Positions 20,101-28,127 of a stretch of 60,284 nt of DNA are shown here, one piece after another. Source of the stretch: Deltaproteobacteria bacterium (GTDB lineage: Bacteria > Desulfobacterota > Dissulfuribacteria > Dissulfuribacterales > Dissulfuribacteraceae); contig WGBU01000144.1 in the NCBI GenBank assembly GCA_015494155.1, forward strand, positions 1 to 60,284. The letters run 5' to 3'. Within the stretch, counting starts at the first letter, position 1; each line of letters opens with the position of its first letter. A program made the translations under genes and the position numbers. The notes under the pieces are model-generated. The model did no database searches. It was not told the origin of the DNA and saw only the letters and a list, made by a program, of their open reading frames with translations.

Positions 20101-20393
20101 GCCCGTCCAGGCATGGCCGTGGAGTACACGTATTCCACCCCAGGGATCTCCCAGATGAGTTTTTCCATGGGGTTGATCACCCGCTCTTCCACCTCTTTGG
20201 CACTGGCCCCTGGCATTGATACTAGCACGTCCACCATGGGGACCACTATCTGGGGTTCTTCCTCGCTGGGGGTAAGATAAATAGACAGTGCCCCAAGGAG
20301 GATGCTCGCCAGTATTATGAGCGGGGTGAGTTTTGAGTCTACGAAACTCTCGGTGACGCTCCTAAGAAAAGAGGGCCTGTGTACACTATTCAA
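17184..20393 (-). CDS. RND-family efflux transporter, inner-membrane pump
   Basis: A 1069-residue proton-driven pump of the AcrB type. It has the twelve-helix, two-loop layout with a first helix near residue 22-40. The transmembrane acidic pair is in CIGILVDDPIVGVENI, equivalent to the Asp-Asp proton relay of AcrB. This favours a hydrophobe/amphiphile (HAE) rather than a CzcA-type metal pump. It overlaps the adaptor gene by 8 bases and completes a TolC-adaptor-pump operon. The substrate is unknown. Confidence 0.95.
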   Translation of the reverse strand: MNSVHRPSFLRSVTESFVDSKLTPLIILASILLGALSIYLTPSEEEPQIVVPMVDVLVSMPGASAKEVEERVINPMEKLIWEIPGVEYVYSTAMPGRAMSVVRFYVGQDVEKSLVKVYDKLYSHFDWIPPGCSKPLLKPRSIDDVPILTLTFWGDGYDASTLRAIVKNLDDEIRSINGISETFIKGGLKKRLRVILDPLKLESAGLDPKDVLDALWVENQASNPQAYVEGNYEFSLRLNSFFKDPDEVRQLVVTVRDGRPVYLGDLAHIEYAPAEPESYVFIGAGQSSREKQVGLSPGELRPAVSIAVAKRKGRNATELAKKVIEKVESLRGHLLPTDIHMVVTRDYGETAKEKSNELLEHLAIATISVAILMALLLGVRASLVVLVAIPVTLALTLFIYYIHGYTLNRVTLFALIFCIGILVDDPIVGVENIVRHLRLPENKKRPFKDVITDAVVEVGSPLILATFTVIFAILPLAFVRGLMGPYMRPMPVGASVAMFLSMIISFVITPWTAYHILGKSAGREEEKEGWFSRLYRWTMGHLIYNRWWRFSFLAIMMVCFVAACALIATKVVKVKMLPFDNKSEFQVIVDMPEGTPLEETFRACQALGEVISKEPYVTDYELYVGTSAPFNFNGLVRHYYMRRGSNVCDIQVNLIPKGMRDLQSHDIAKAIRPKLKEVAARYDANIKVTEIPPGPPVLQTLVAEVYGPDYEKQIELARRIKEIFESTSGVVDVDWYMTDPQKEMRLVVDRAKAMMNGVDPMRVKEVLETAVSGRVAGLFHDPDAKEDIPLFVRLPRWKRSSLDDILQIKVRSYTGRMVPLSELVKVREETIDHPIYHKNLQPVVYVTGDVAGEEESPVYAILKANKKLERLKTPAGTHLEIYYTHQPYSTKDWAMKWDGEWHITYEVFRDMGAAFGVVIVIIFILVVGWFRSYSIPLVILSPIPLSLIGIIPAHALMNAFFTATSMIGFIAGAGIVVRNSIILVDFIELRLKEGMPLGEAVIDAGTIRFRPMLLTSSAVVVGSFVILFDPIFQGLAISLMAGEVAATLFSRMVVPILYYLDHRIKQRLA

Positions 20394-21579
20394 GGCTCAT
20401 TCCCTCCCTTATCTCTTGGAGCCTAGATGAACATACCCGCATCCCTGGGCTTAGACCGCTCGCAATGAGTAAGAGCCTTTCAGTTGTGCTGGTCCTGGCC
20501 CCTTCGCTGTAGGTACATGGGAATAGGTCTTCCTCTATCCTGTAGTAACAGCCCCCAACCGTAATCACCTGAAAGTGTATGGTCTTGTCATCTTCTGCTG
20601 TGTAGACCCCTTTTATGCCTCCCCTTTTTACGATGACACTTTCTGGGATGAGGAGCCCACTCAAGCTTCCGCCGTCTAACCAAATGGTCCCAAACATGCC
20701 TCCTTCGAGGCCATTTCGATTGCCTAGATCCACCTTTACCTTGAATGTGCGGGTCCCAGGGTCTATCTGTGGTACGATTCTCGTCAAGTTTACTTTCTGT
20801 GGATATCCTCTACGGCCCTCTTCCCCACTAATGGCGAGAAATGCCGTATCACCGGCCTTAATTTTGCCAAATAGGGATTCTGGGATGCGCGCCTCAAACC
20901 AGAAGCCAGCCTCCCTGGAAGAGACCTGAAGAAGTGGGCTTCCAGGACCAACAAAGGCACCAGGGTCAACGAACCGCTTGGTAACTTGGCCAGAGTGGGG
21001 GGCGCGGATTATCCGGTAGGTGAGTTCATTTTTTACTGCCTCTATCTCTTGGTCCACTGCCTTTATCTGCGCCTCATAGGCCCTCACCCTTTCTTTTGCT
21101 GCAAGATATGCGGACTTGGCCCTGTCGAATTCATCTTTTGTCGCAGCCTCTTCATTGAAGAGGGCCTCTATCCTCTTGAAGGTTGCCTTTGCATAGGAGA
21201 GGTCCTGGGCATAGGCAGCCTTCTCCCGTTTTAAGGCCGCCTTTTTCTCTCCAAGACCCTTTAGCCGTGCCCTAAGATCCTTGTCGTCCAGGCGTATGAG
21301 TATATCACCTGCCTCAACACTGTCTCCCTCTCTCACCTCTACAGAGGTCACATAACCAGGCGCCTTGGCCGACAAGATGATCCTTATCTTTGGGGTGACC
21401 CGGCCTGGGAAGGCCATGTACTGTGGCAGGGTCTCTTTTTTTAACTGTATGGTCTCTACTGAAATCTTTTTGGTGGCCAATGGCACCCTCTTTACCTCTT
21501 CCTTTTTTGAACAGGAGGTGAAGGTTGCCCCAGTAAGCAATATGGACAAGATTACCAAACCTATTTTTATGCGGTGCAT
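20386..21579 (-). CDS. RND efflux periplasmic adaptor (membrane fusion protein)
   Basis: A 397-residue adaptor. The N-terminus is a signal sequence ending TGATFTSC, consistent with a lipoprotein anchored at Cys23. A biotinyl-lipoyl-like domain (SAKAPGYVTSVEVREGDSV) brackets a coiled-coil hairpin (about 105-185). The second lipoyl half reads YRIIRAPHSGQVTKRFVDPG. It starts immediately after the TolC-like stop (TAG then ATG) and overlaps the pump gene. Confidence 0.94.
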   Translation of the reverse strand: MHRIKIGLVILSILLTGATFTSCSKKEEVKRVPLATKKISVETIQLKKETLPQYMAFPGRVTPKIRIILSAKAPGYVTSVEVREGDSVEAGDILIRLDDKDLRARLKGLGEKKAALKREKAAYAQDLSYAKATFKRIEALFNEEAATKDEFDRAKSAYLAAKERVRAYEAQIKAVDQEIEAVKNELTYRIIRAPHSGQVTKRFVDPGAFVGPGSPLLQVSSREAGFWFEARIPESLFGKIKAGDTAFLAISGEEGRRGYPQKVNLTRIVPQIDPGTRTFKVKVDLGNRNGLEGGMFGTIWLDGGSLSGLLIPESVIVKRGGIKGVYTAEDDKTIHFQVITVGGCYYRIEEDLFPCTYSEGARTSTTERLLLIASGLSPGMRVCSSRLQEIREGMSLE

Positions 21580-22953
21580 CTACTCTGCCTCCTCTACTCT
21601 TTCTTCACTGGTCAACAAGGTGCCAGAGAAGAGTTTGAGTTTGAGCTCTGAAAGCCTCTGCCTGAACCTTGCATCCTCGAGGCCAAGTTCAGCATATTTG
21701 AGGGCATCCTCTGCCCCCAGTACCTCTACCATCAGGGCAAGGCCCTGGGTGTAGCGCCTTCTCAGGATACGGAGTGCCTCTTTGGCCCTTTCCACCTCGC
21801 TTTTGGCAGACCTGAGTGCCTCTTCAGCAGCAATATTGGCGTGGTATGCAGAACGCACTTCGAGTTCAGTCTCATTGAGTACCCTCTGTCTCTGTGCCCT
21901 GGCACGTTCTACATCTGCACTGGCCTCTACTAATCTGGCCTTGTCACCAAGGCCCCTAAATATATTAAAGGATGCCTTTGCCATTATGGACCACGACTCT
22001 CCATCGTCTGAAAAGGGGTCTTCTCCGTGGAGTTCATAATCTCCCTGAAGATTCAAAGATGGAAGAAAGTTGAGCTTGGCCCCCTTTTTCTTAAGTAGTG
22101 CAAGCTCTACGAATTTATCCGATATGGCGACCTCAGGGCGCCTTTCTTTGGCAAGTTCAATCCAGGACTCTAAGGGCCTGGTGGCCCCCTTCTCTAGTAA
22201 GACCCCTTGGTCCAGTTCCCAGACCTCATTTTGTGGACGGGACATTATGCTGTTGAGCTCGCTCATGGCGGTCTTCTCTTCTGCCTTGGCAGTGGCGAGC
22301 TCGTGCTTTAAGCGCATAAGGCGCGCCTCTGCCGCCAGCATGTCTGATTTTAGTGCAGTGCCAGCCAGATACCTATTGCGTGCCAGTTCATAGCCCTGTC
22401 TCGCCGTTTCTACTGCCCTTGTCATCACCTTTCGCCGCTGAATGGCTAGGAGTGTCTTGAGGTATGCGCTTTCCACCCTAAAGGCCACATATTGTTTTAC
22501 AGCCTTTTGGCGAAGTGCCGTGATCTCATACGCCTTTTTGGACAACTCATTGCCAATGTATTCCTTCCCGCGGTTAAAAATCGGCTGGGTTAGAACGAGC
22601 CGTGTGGCCCAATCGGTTCTGGGTGAAGGGTCGTTTAGGTTTTGTATCCTGAAATCAGACTGGGAAAAGAGTTCCTGGTTGAGCTTTTCCATGAATACCA
22701 TCACTGGGTTGTCGCTCCTAATAAAGCCCTCTTCCACATCGAGCCTGGGAAAGAATGCACTCCTGGCCTGGACCTTCTGGGCCTCGCTCATCTTGAGTTC
22801 AGACATCACAGCCCTGACCTGAGGGTTGTCCTTTAATGCAATGTCGAGCGCCTCTTCTAGAGAGAGGGGGCGCGCCGCAAGGGACAAACCACTGTGCAGG
22901 AAAAAAGATAGTGCAATAATGAATAAAGACAAAAAAAGTCTTGGTCTCTTCAT
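21580..22953 (-). CDS. TolC-family outer membrane efflux protein
   Basis: A 457-residue outer-membrane channel. The ATG at 22953 is preceded by GAGGAA at 7 bases and begins a clear signal peptide (MKRPRLFLSLFIIALSFFL..., cleavage near SLAARP). A longer reading to 23016 would precede the signal with non-conserved residues. Two homologous halves of TolC-type long helices are visible, each with an LxxALxxAxxxNPQVxxxxxE-like start or heptad pattern. It is the first gene of the efflux operon. Confidence 0.94.
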   Translation of the reverse strand: MKRPRLFLSLFIIALSFFLHSGLSLAARPLSLEEALDIALKDNPQVRAVMSELKMSEAQKVQARSAFFPRLDVEEGFIRSDNPVMVFMEKLNQELFSQSDFRIQNLNDPSPRTDWATRLVLTQPIFNRGKEYIGNELSKKAYEITALRQKAVKQYVAFRVESAYLKTLLAIQRRKVMTRAVETARQGYELARNRYLAGTALKSDMLAAEARLMRLKHELATAKAEEKTAMSELNSIMSRPQNEVWELDQGVLLEKGATRPLESWIELAKERRPEVAISDKFVELALLKKKGAKLNFLPSLNLQGDYELHGEDPFSDDGESWSIMAKASFNIFRGLGDKARLVEASADVERARAQRQRVLNETELEVRSAYHANIAAEEALRSAKSEVERAKEALRILRRRYTQGLALMVEVLGAEDALKYAELGLEDARFRQRLSELKLKLFSGTLLTSEERVEEAE

Positions 22954-23004
22954 ACAATGTTCCTCTAAATAGCGGATTTCATGAGGTGGAGACGATTCTA
23001 TGAG

Positions 23005-23033
23005 ATAATCATACAAGTTAGCCTATAGGTCAA
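23005..23033 (-). promoter_or_regulatory. Probable promoter of the efflux operon
   Basis: On the minus strand TTGACC (23033-23028), 17 bases, GATTAT (23010-23005), about 52 bases before the TolC-like start. The -35 box is five of six and the -10 four of six. Confidence 0.5.
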
Positions 23034-23135
23034 GCCTTAAAAAAACACCTTAAATCCCGTAAAAAACGGCAAAGGGGGGCTGAAAACAAAAATTTAGTGA
23101 GCCCTTGTTATTCTCCTGATTTTGCGAATATTCAT

Positions 23136-23894
23136 CTATTTTCGCCGTTTTCCTTTTTTGTGTCTTTTCCCCCACCTGTCTCGCCTGCGTCCAGATTTCT
23201 CTTCAAGGTATGCTACGTCGCTGGGGTCTATGGTCAAAAAGAATGAGCCAGGTGGGGACTTTTGTCCTTTTTCCAGTTCATTCTCTCTTACCTTTTGAAC
23301 ATGGGGCTCTTCCCTCTTGTCTTCCTCTCCTCCCATTTCTTCCTCAATCATTGGGAGTCTTAACCACTTGGGGTGGAGGAAAGGGCATGTATAGAGGACG
23401 CCACCTAGGGATTGAAACCTGGCCCCTCTGGCCTGGGCCATTACTGAATCAACTTCGATCAACAGGTAGTTTCCAGTGAGACGTTTTACGATCCTCTCTG
23501 CCATCTCTTTTGTCTCAGAGAGTACGAGGCGCCTTTTGGTACTGTCCAACCCATGTTTCCTCACATGGTGGAGGGCCTTTTTTCTAATGCCATAATAGAG
23601 GGTCCCCTCTGGATAAGAGGCCTCTAATAGCTCTGAGTATTGGAATGAACGGTTGGTGGACCTGAGTCTCCCAGGTTCGATCTCAATGTCCGGGGGCCTG
23701 TACACCTCAAAGAACCTTATGAGCCCCTTGTGGCTTCTTGGCCCAATGCCCTCTTCGCGAAGCACCTTGTAGAGTGTCTTAAAATCGAGCCAACCTCCTT
23801 GGTCCAATACGACACCAAATTCCCAAGGCCTTTTAGAGAGGATATTCATAACTATTTTGAGCAGTCGGGCTTCACCGCGTGAAAGGAGAGTCAT
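23136..23894 (-). CDS. Divergent KptA/Tpt1-like protein with degenerate active site and basic tail
   Basis: A 252-residue protein whose first 180 residues follow the KptA/Tpt1 RNA 2'-phosphotransferase pattern: LLKIVMNILSKRPWEFGVVLDQGGWLDFKTLYKVL spans 11-45, with GRLRSTNRSFQY at 75-86, LYYGIRKKALHHVRKHGL at 99-116, LVLSETKEMAERI and later GGVLYTCPFLHPKWL. KptA normally has an Arg-His pair (LRHKP) and a GHS motif. Here these are Ser20-Lys21 and RSF (82-84); only the Arg78 counterpart is retained. Catalysis as a phosphotransferase is therefore doubtful. The last 70 residues are highly charged and end in a poly-basic stretch. Its ATG overlaps the stop of the HDOD gene upstream. Confidence 0.65.
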   Translation of the reverse strand: MTLLSRGEARLLKIVMNILSKRPWEFGVVLDQGGWLDFKTLYKVLREEGIGPRSHKGLIRFFEVYRPPDIEIEPGRLRSTNRSFQYSELLEASYPEGTLYYGIRKKALHHVRKHGLDSTKRRLVLSETKEMAERIVKRLTGNYLLIEVDSVMAQARGARFQSLGGVLYTCPFLHPKWLRLPMIEEEMGGEEDKREEPHVQKVRENELEKGQKSPPGSFFLTIDPSDVAYLEEKSGRRRDRWGKRHKKGKRRK

Positions 23895-24841
23895 ATTAAG
23901 AGATTGTCTAAAAAGTGTGTCACCTTAAGGGTCTCATAATATATAGATGAGTTTCTTTCAAGCTCCTTTAACTCCTGCCTTACAAGTGTACTCACCATCT
24001 TCTCAGAGATGCCGCATAGGTCTTTTAACTTCTTTCTTGCTTCTTCCTGTAGTCTGCGTCCCTTAAGTCCTGGTGTACCAGCACCTTCCACAAGTTCATT
24101 GGCAAGATGGGCGATGAGTTGTGGGGTACGCATCCTGTGCCCAGTGGGCCGCCCCACATTACGTCTCAAGTAGACGACATCCATGAGTTTTTTGGGAAGG
24201 TTCCATTTGGTAACCAGGTGTTTGGTGAGTTCATCAAAAGTGAGGCCAAAGGCCTCCCTCGAGGCCAGGTCCCTGTTACGCCTCCTTAGAAAGAACTGTG
24301 AGAATTTGTCATAGCCCTCCTGATTGATGAATGAGAGGATGACCTCCCCGAGGTCCCTGAAGAGCGCCTGATAAAAGACAACCTCTAGGTCCATGTCAGT
24401 ATATCTGGCAAAGGCGATGGATAGGTGTGCTGCAAATACCTTCCTTGAGGACAGGACGATCCATGGTGGTGGTATGCGTTTTGGACCTATCCGGAATTCA
24501 TCTATCTTGGCCCTAGGCATCTCAAGGACCGTATGGGCCAAGACGTCCATTCCAAGGAGTACAATGGCATGGAGTACAGAGACCACAGGGGTCTTGTCTG
24601 CAGAATAGAATGCAGAGTTTATGGTGCGTAATACGTTGAGGGTCATCCCGAAGTCATATTGGATGACCCTGCTTATCTCTGGCGCATCGCTGTTTATGGA
24701 GCCACACAGGGCCAGCACAGTGCGAACTGTGGGAGGGAGTGCAGGGAATGCAAGGGTGGAGATAGCAGAGAGAGTTTTCTCCCGTTTTTTCAGGAGGTTT
24801 TCAAGGTGTGTCGTCTGGTTATCGCCCCGTTTTTCAAACAT
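23891..24841 (-). CDS. HDOD domain protein
   Basis: A 316-residue protein with an HDOD domain over about residues 30-230: FPALPPTVRTVLALCGS, LRTINSAFYSADKTPVVSVLHAIVLLGMDVL and a later YQALFRDLGEVIL. No HD metal site is intact, as expected for HDOD. The C-terminal 80 residues are helical and charged. An AAAGGGGAAAGAGAG stretch before the ATG offers a ribosome binding site. It overlaps the KptA-like gene by 4 bases, so the two probably act together. HDOD proteins regulate through partner binding, but the partner is not evident. Confidence 0.88.
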   Translation of the reverse strand: MFEKRGDNQTTHLENLLKKREKTLSAISTLAFPALPPTVRTVLALCGSINSDAPEISRVIQYDFGMTLNVLRTINSAFYSADKTPVVSVLHAIVLLGMDVLAHTVLEMPRAKIDEFRIGPKRIPPPWIVLSSRKVFAAHLSIAFARYTDMDLEVVFYQALFRDLGEVILSFINQEGYDKFSQFFLRRRNRDLASREAFGLTFDELTKHLVTKWNLPKKLMDVVYLRRNVGRPTGHRMRTPQLIAHLANELVEGAGTPGLKGRRLQEEARKKLKDLCGISEKMVSTLVRQELKELERNSSIYYETLKVTHFLDNLLI

Positions 24842-24898
24842 TATTGCTCTCTTTCCCCTTTTTTATATCGGTCTTTTAGACTAGATTTGTAAAGTGAT

Positions 24899-25186
24899 AT
24901 GGAAAAATCTCTTATTTTTATACCAGAAGTGTCCGAAGACTTCATAAAGGCCCAGCGCCAAAAGGCCAAGGCCCTCAAAAAGTCTAGGTGGTGGAGGCAG
25001 AAGATTCAGAAGGGTGTGTGCTACTACTGTGGAAGAAAATTTCCCCCAAATGAACTTACCATGGACCATGTAGTGCCAATAATAAGGGGGGGGAGATCTG
25101 AAAAGAACAACCTCGTACCTGCCTGCAAAGAGTGTAATGCTCGGAAGAAGCACAAACTGGGCTTTGAATTCCAATTAAATAATTAA
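24899..25186 (+). CDS. Small HNH-type nuclease-like protein
   Basis: A 95-residue stand-alone HNH domain. The zinc ligands Cys41/Cys44 (CYYC) and Cys76/Cys79 (CKEC), the metal-binding Asp56-His57 in TMDHVVP, and the terminal Asn80 make a complete HNH motif. It lies 17 bases before glmS and shares its direction, but has no known link to amino-sugar synthesis. Such small HNH genes are frequent as housekeeping-linked genes of unknown substrate. No Shine-Dalgarno sequence is obvious. Confidence 0.88.
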   Translation: MEKSLIFIPEVSEDFIKAQRQKAKALKKSRWWRQKIQKGVCYYCGRKFPPNELTMDHVVPIIRGGRSEKNNLVPACKECNARKKHKLGFEFQLNN

Positions 25187-25203
25187 GGAGGAAGAGAGCG
25201 GTC

Positions 25204-27048
25204 ATGTGCGGAATCGTTGGTTATGTGGGCACAAGGCGCTGTATCCCTGTTCTCATAGAGGGGCTAAAGAGGCTTGAGTATAGGGGATATGACAGTGCAG
25301 GGGTGGCATGGATGGATGATAACGGGGCCATATCCCTAGTGCGCGCTAAGGGAAAGCTCATGGTCCTGGATAAAAAGTTGGATGGTGTGAGAGACACCAA
25401 GAGCTATATCGGACTTGGGCACACGAGATGGGCTACCCATGGAGAGCCCAGTGTAGAGAATGCACACCCGCACATGGACTGTAAAGGTGAGATCGTCGTG
25501 GTGCACAATGGCATCATCGAAAACTACTATAGTCTAAAAAAGGCCCTTGAAGAGGAAGGACACAAATTCCTTTCAGATACAGATACAGAGGTACTGGCGC
25601 ACCTCTTTGAAAAGTACCTCAATGGCGACATAGTGGAGGCAGTAAAGCGTGGATTAAGGGATGTAGAGGGCGCATATGCCATTGGTGTCATGTGGAGGGG
25701 GGCGCCAGATATCATAGTGGCGGCGCGAAAACAGAGCCCACTCGTCCTTGGAGTGACTGAGGATGAGGCCTTTTTGGCATCTGACATCCCTGCACTCTTA
25801 CCCTATACCAACTCCTTTGTCTTTTTGGACGATGGCGAGCTCGCCATCCTCAAAAAGGGTTCATACCAGGTAGTGGAGCTTTCAAGCGAGAGTATCGTTG
25901 ACAAAGAGACCCAGGTCATCAACTGGGACGCATCCATGGCCGAGAAGGCCGGATACAAGCACTTCATGTTGAAGGAGATCTATGAGCAGTCTCAGGCGAT
26001 CATGAATACCTTGAGGGGGAGGGTGCTTCCAGAAGAGGGGATGGTTCAGTTCGAGGATATGGGGGTAACAGAGGACTTCATCAGGGACATCGAGATGGTG
26101 AATCTCGTGGCGTGTGGCACCTCCTGGCACGCTGGGCTTGTGGCAAAATACTGGATTGAAAAGTGGGCCAGAATACCTGTGCAGGTAGACCTTGCGTCGG
26201 AATTTAGGTACAGAGAACTCCTCCTGGATGATAAGTGGCTAACGATCCCCATATCGCAGTCTGGCGAGACTGCCGACACCCTTGCAGGGCTTAGGATCGC
26301 CAAGGACCTTGGAAGCACTGTCATATCGATCTGTAACGTGGTGGGTAGCACCATAACAAGGGAGTCGCATGGTACCATATATACCCATGCAGGACCAGAG
26401 ATCGGGGTGGCGTCCACAAAGGCATTTACAAGCCAACTGGCAGCCCTATATCTTCTGGGCCTCTTTATGGCAAGGGCCAGAGGGACCATGGACAGGGCCA
26501 CTGCCAAAAGGAAGATAGAGGCAGTGTTGGATGTGCCAGAGGCCTTGGACAGGGAGATAGACTCGTGGCACACACAGGCAAAAGAGCTGGCCATCGAATA
26601 CTCCCAGTACCCCAATTTCCTCTACCTCGGGCGCGGGCTCCATTTCCCCATTGCCCTTGAAGGTGCACTAAAATTAAAAGAGATATCCTACATCCACGCC
26701 GAAGGCTATGCAGCAGGGGAGATGAAGCATGGCCCCATTGCCCTAATAGATAAAAACATGCCAGTTGTATGCTTGGCCCCAAGGGACCACGTATATGAAA
26801 AGCTTTTGAGCAATATTGAAGAGGTGAGGTCCAGGAGGGGTATTGTGTTGAGTGTTGGTGAAGAGGGGGATGAAAAATTGCAATCCCTCTCAAAGGATGT
26901 TATAGCGGTCCCGTCCTTTGAGGAAAAGGATGTGAATCCATTCATATATACGATTCCATTGCAGCTACTCGCCTATGAGATAGCAGTGCATAGGGGGTGT
27001 GACGTAGATCAGCCCAGGAATCTCGCAAAGAGCGTTACAGTGGAATAG
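25204..27048 (+). CDS. glmS: Glutamine--fructose-6-phosphate aminotransferase (isomerising)
   Basis: A 614-residue enzyme making glucosamine-6-phosphate from fructose-6-phosphate and glutamine, the first step to UDP-GlcNAc for peptidoglycan and LPS. The N-terminal Ntn glutaminase begins with catalytic Cys2 (CGIVGYVG). The two SIS isomerase domains follow (CGTSWHAG, SQSGETADTL, GRGLHFPIALEGALKLKE), and the C-terminus ends with the conserved NLAKSVTVE. An AAGGAGG sequence sits about 13 bases before the ATG, longer than usual. No glmS ribozyme is visible in the short upstream gap. Confidence 0.98.
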   Translation: MCGIVGYVGTRRCIPVLIEGLKRLEYRGYDSAGVAWMDDNGAISLVRAKGKLMVLDKKLDGVRDTKSYIGLGHTRWATHGEPSVENAHPHMDCKGEIVVVHNGIIENYYSLKKALEEEGHKFLSDTDTEVLAHLFEKYLNGDIVEAVKRGLRDVEGAYAIGVMWRGAPDIIVAARKQSPLVLGVTEDEAFLASDIPALLPYTNSFVFLDDGELAILKKGSYQVVELSSESIVDKETQVINWDASMAEKAGYKHFMLKEIYEQSQAIMNTLRGRVLPEEGMVQFEDMGVTEDFIRDIEMVNLVACGTSWHAGLVAKYWIEKWARIPVQVDLASEFRYRELLLDDKWLTIPISQSGETADTLAGLRIAKDLGSTVISICNVVGSTITRESHGTIYTHAGPEIGVASTKAFTSQLAALYLLGLFMARARGTMDRATAKRKIEAVLDVPEALDREIDSWHTQAKELAIEYSQYPNFLYLGRGLHFPIALEGALKLKEISYIHAEGYAAGEMKHGPIALIDKNMPVVCLAPRDHVYEKLLSNIEEVRSRRGIVLSVGEEGDEKLQSLSKDVIAVPSFEEKDVNPFIYTIPLQLLAYEIAVHRGCDVDQPRNLAKSVTVE

Positions 27049-27067
27049 AAAGGGGTACAAATAGACC

Positions 27068-28090
27068 ATGTATCAATTCAAAAAGGTGCTCGTCACAGGT
27101 GCAGCGGGCTTTATCGGGTTTCACCTTTCAAAGAGACTTCTTGCCATGGACGTTGAGGTAGTTGGTATAGACAACCTCAATCCCTACTACGACCCGTCAC
27201 TCAAGGAGGCCAGGTTGGCCCAATTGACCCCAGAGAAAAATTTTAAGTTCTATCGCCTTGACATGAAAGAAAGGGCGGCCATGGAGGAACTCTTCAAGAA
27301 TGAAGGGTTTGACTGTGTGGTGAACCTTGCTGCCCAGGCAGGTGTGAGACATAGCCTCAAAGACCCCTATTCCTATGTTGATACAAATCTTATGGGTTTT
27401 TTGAACATCCTGGAGGGATGCAGACACAATGGTGTAGGACATCTGGTCTTTGCAAGCTCAAGCTCTGTTTACGGCGCCAATACGCGCATGCCCTTTTCAG
27501 TCCACCACAATGTGGATCATCCTGTATCACTCTACGCCGCCACAAAGAAATCGAATGAGTTGATGGCCCACTGCTACAGCCACCTCTATGGGATACCATG
27601 TACGGGCCTACGCTTCTTCACGGTCTACGGGCCATGGGGGAGGCCAGATATGGCGCTCTTTTTGTTCACCAAGGCCATCTTGGAAGACCGGCCCATAGAC
27701 GTGTTTAACCATGGGAATATGCAGCGGGATTTTACCTATATCGATGACATTGTTGAGGGTGTAGTAAGGGTCATGGGGCGACTGCCAGAACCAAATCCCA
27801 ACTGGTCAGGCGATGACCCCGACCCTGGCACAAGCTACTGCCCATACAAGATCTATAACATCGGGAATAATGAACCGGTTACACTCATGAGGTTTATTGA
27901 GATCATCGAAGAGACCCTTGGGAAGAAGGCAAAGAAAAACCTCCTTCCCATGCAGCCAGGGGATGTGCCTGCAACGTATGCGGACATAGAAGACCTCAAG
28001 AGGGACGTGGGGTTTGAACCAAAGACCACCCTGGAGGAGGGCATCCCCAAATTTATCGCCTGGTATAAGGACTACTTCAATATAGATTGA
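27068..28090 (+). CDS. NAD-dependent sugar epimerase, probably UDP-glucuronate 4-epimerase
   Basis: A 340-residue short-chain dehydrogenase-type epimerase. The Rossmann motif is GAAGFIGFHL, the catalytic YxxxK is YAATK, and a NLNPYYDPSLKEARLAQL segment (residues 36-53) is characteristic of UDP-glucuronate 4-epimerases (LspL/Cap1J type). These convert UDP-GlcA to UDP-GalA for surface polysaccharide. It follows glmS by 19 bases, so the pair probably supplies envelope sugars. The exact sugar specificity is inferred from the family resemblance. Confidence 0.9.
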   Translation: MYQFKKVLVTGAAGFIGFHLSKRLLAMDVEVVGIDNLNPYYDPSLKEARLAQLTPEKNFKFYRLDMKERAAMEELFKNEGFDCVVNLAAQAGVRHSLKDPYSYVDTNLMGFLNILEGCRHNGVGHLVFASSSSVYGANTRMPFSVHHNVDHPVSLYAATKKSNELMAHCYSHLYGIPCTGLRFFTVYGPWGRPDMALFLFTKAILEDRPIDVFNHGNMQRDFTYIDDIVEGVVRVMGRLPEPNPNWSGDDPDPGTSYCPYKIYNIGNNEPVTLMRFIEIIEETLGKKAKKNLLPMQPGDVPATYADIEDLKRDVGFEPKTTLEEGIPKFIAWYKDYFNID

Positions 28091-28127
28091 GAGCCACCCC
28101 TAAGACAAGCCCCCACTCTGTTCTAGG

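Noticed and set aside
23057-23069. CCGT-A5-ACGG as terminator of the KptA-like gene
   Set aside because: Only four base pairs and no proper T tract after it on the minus strand.
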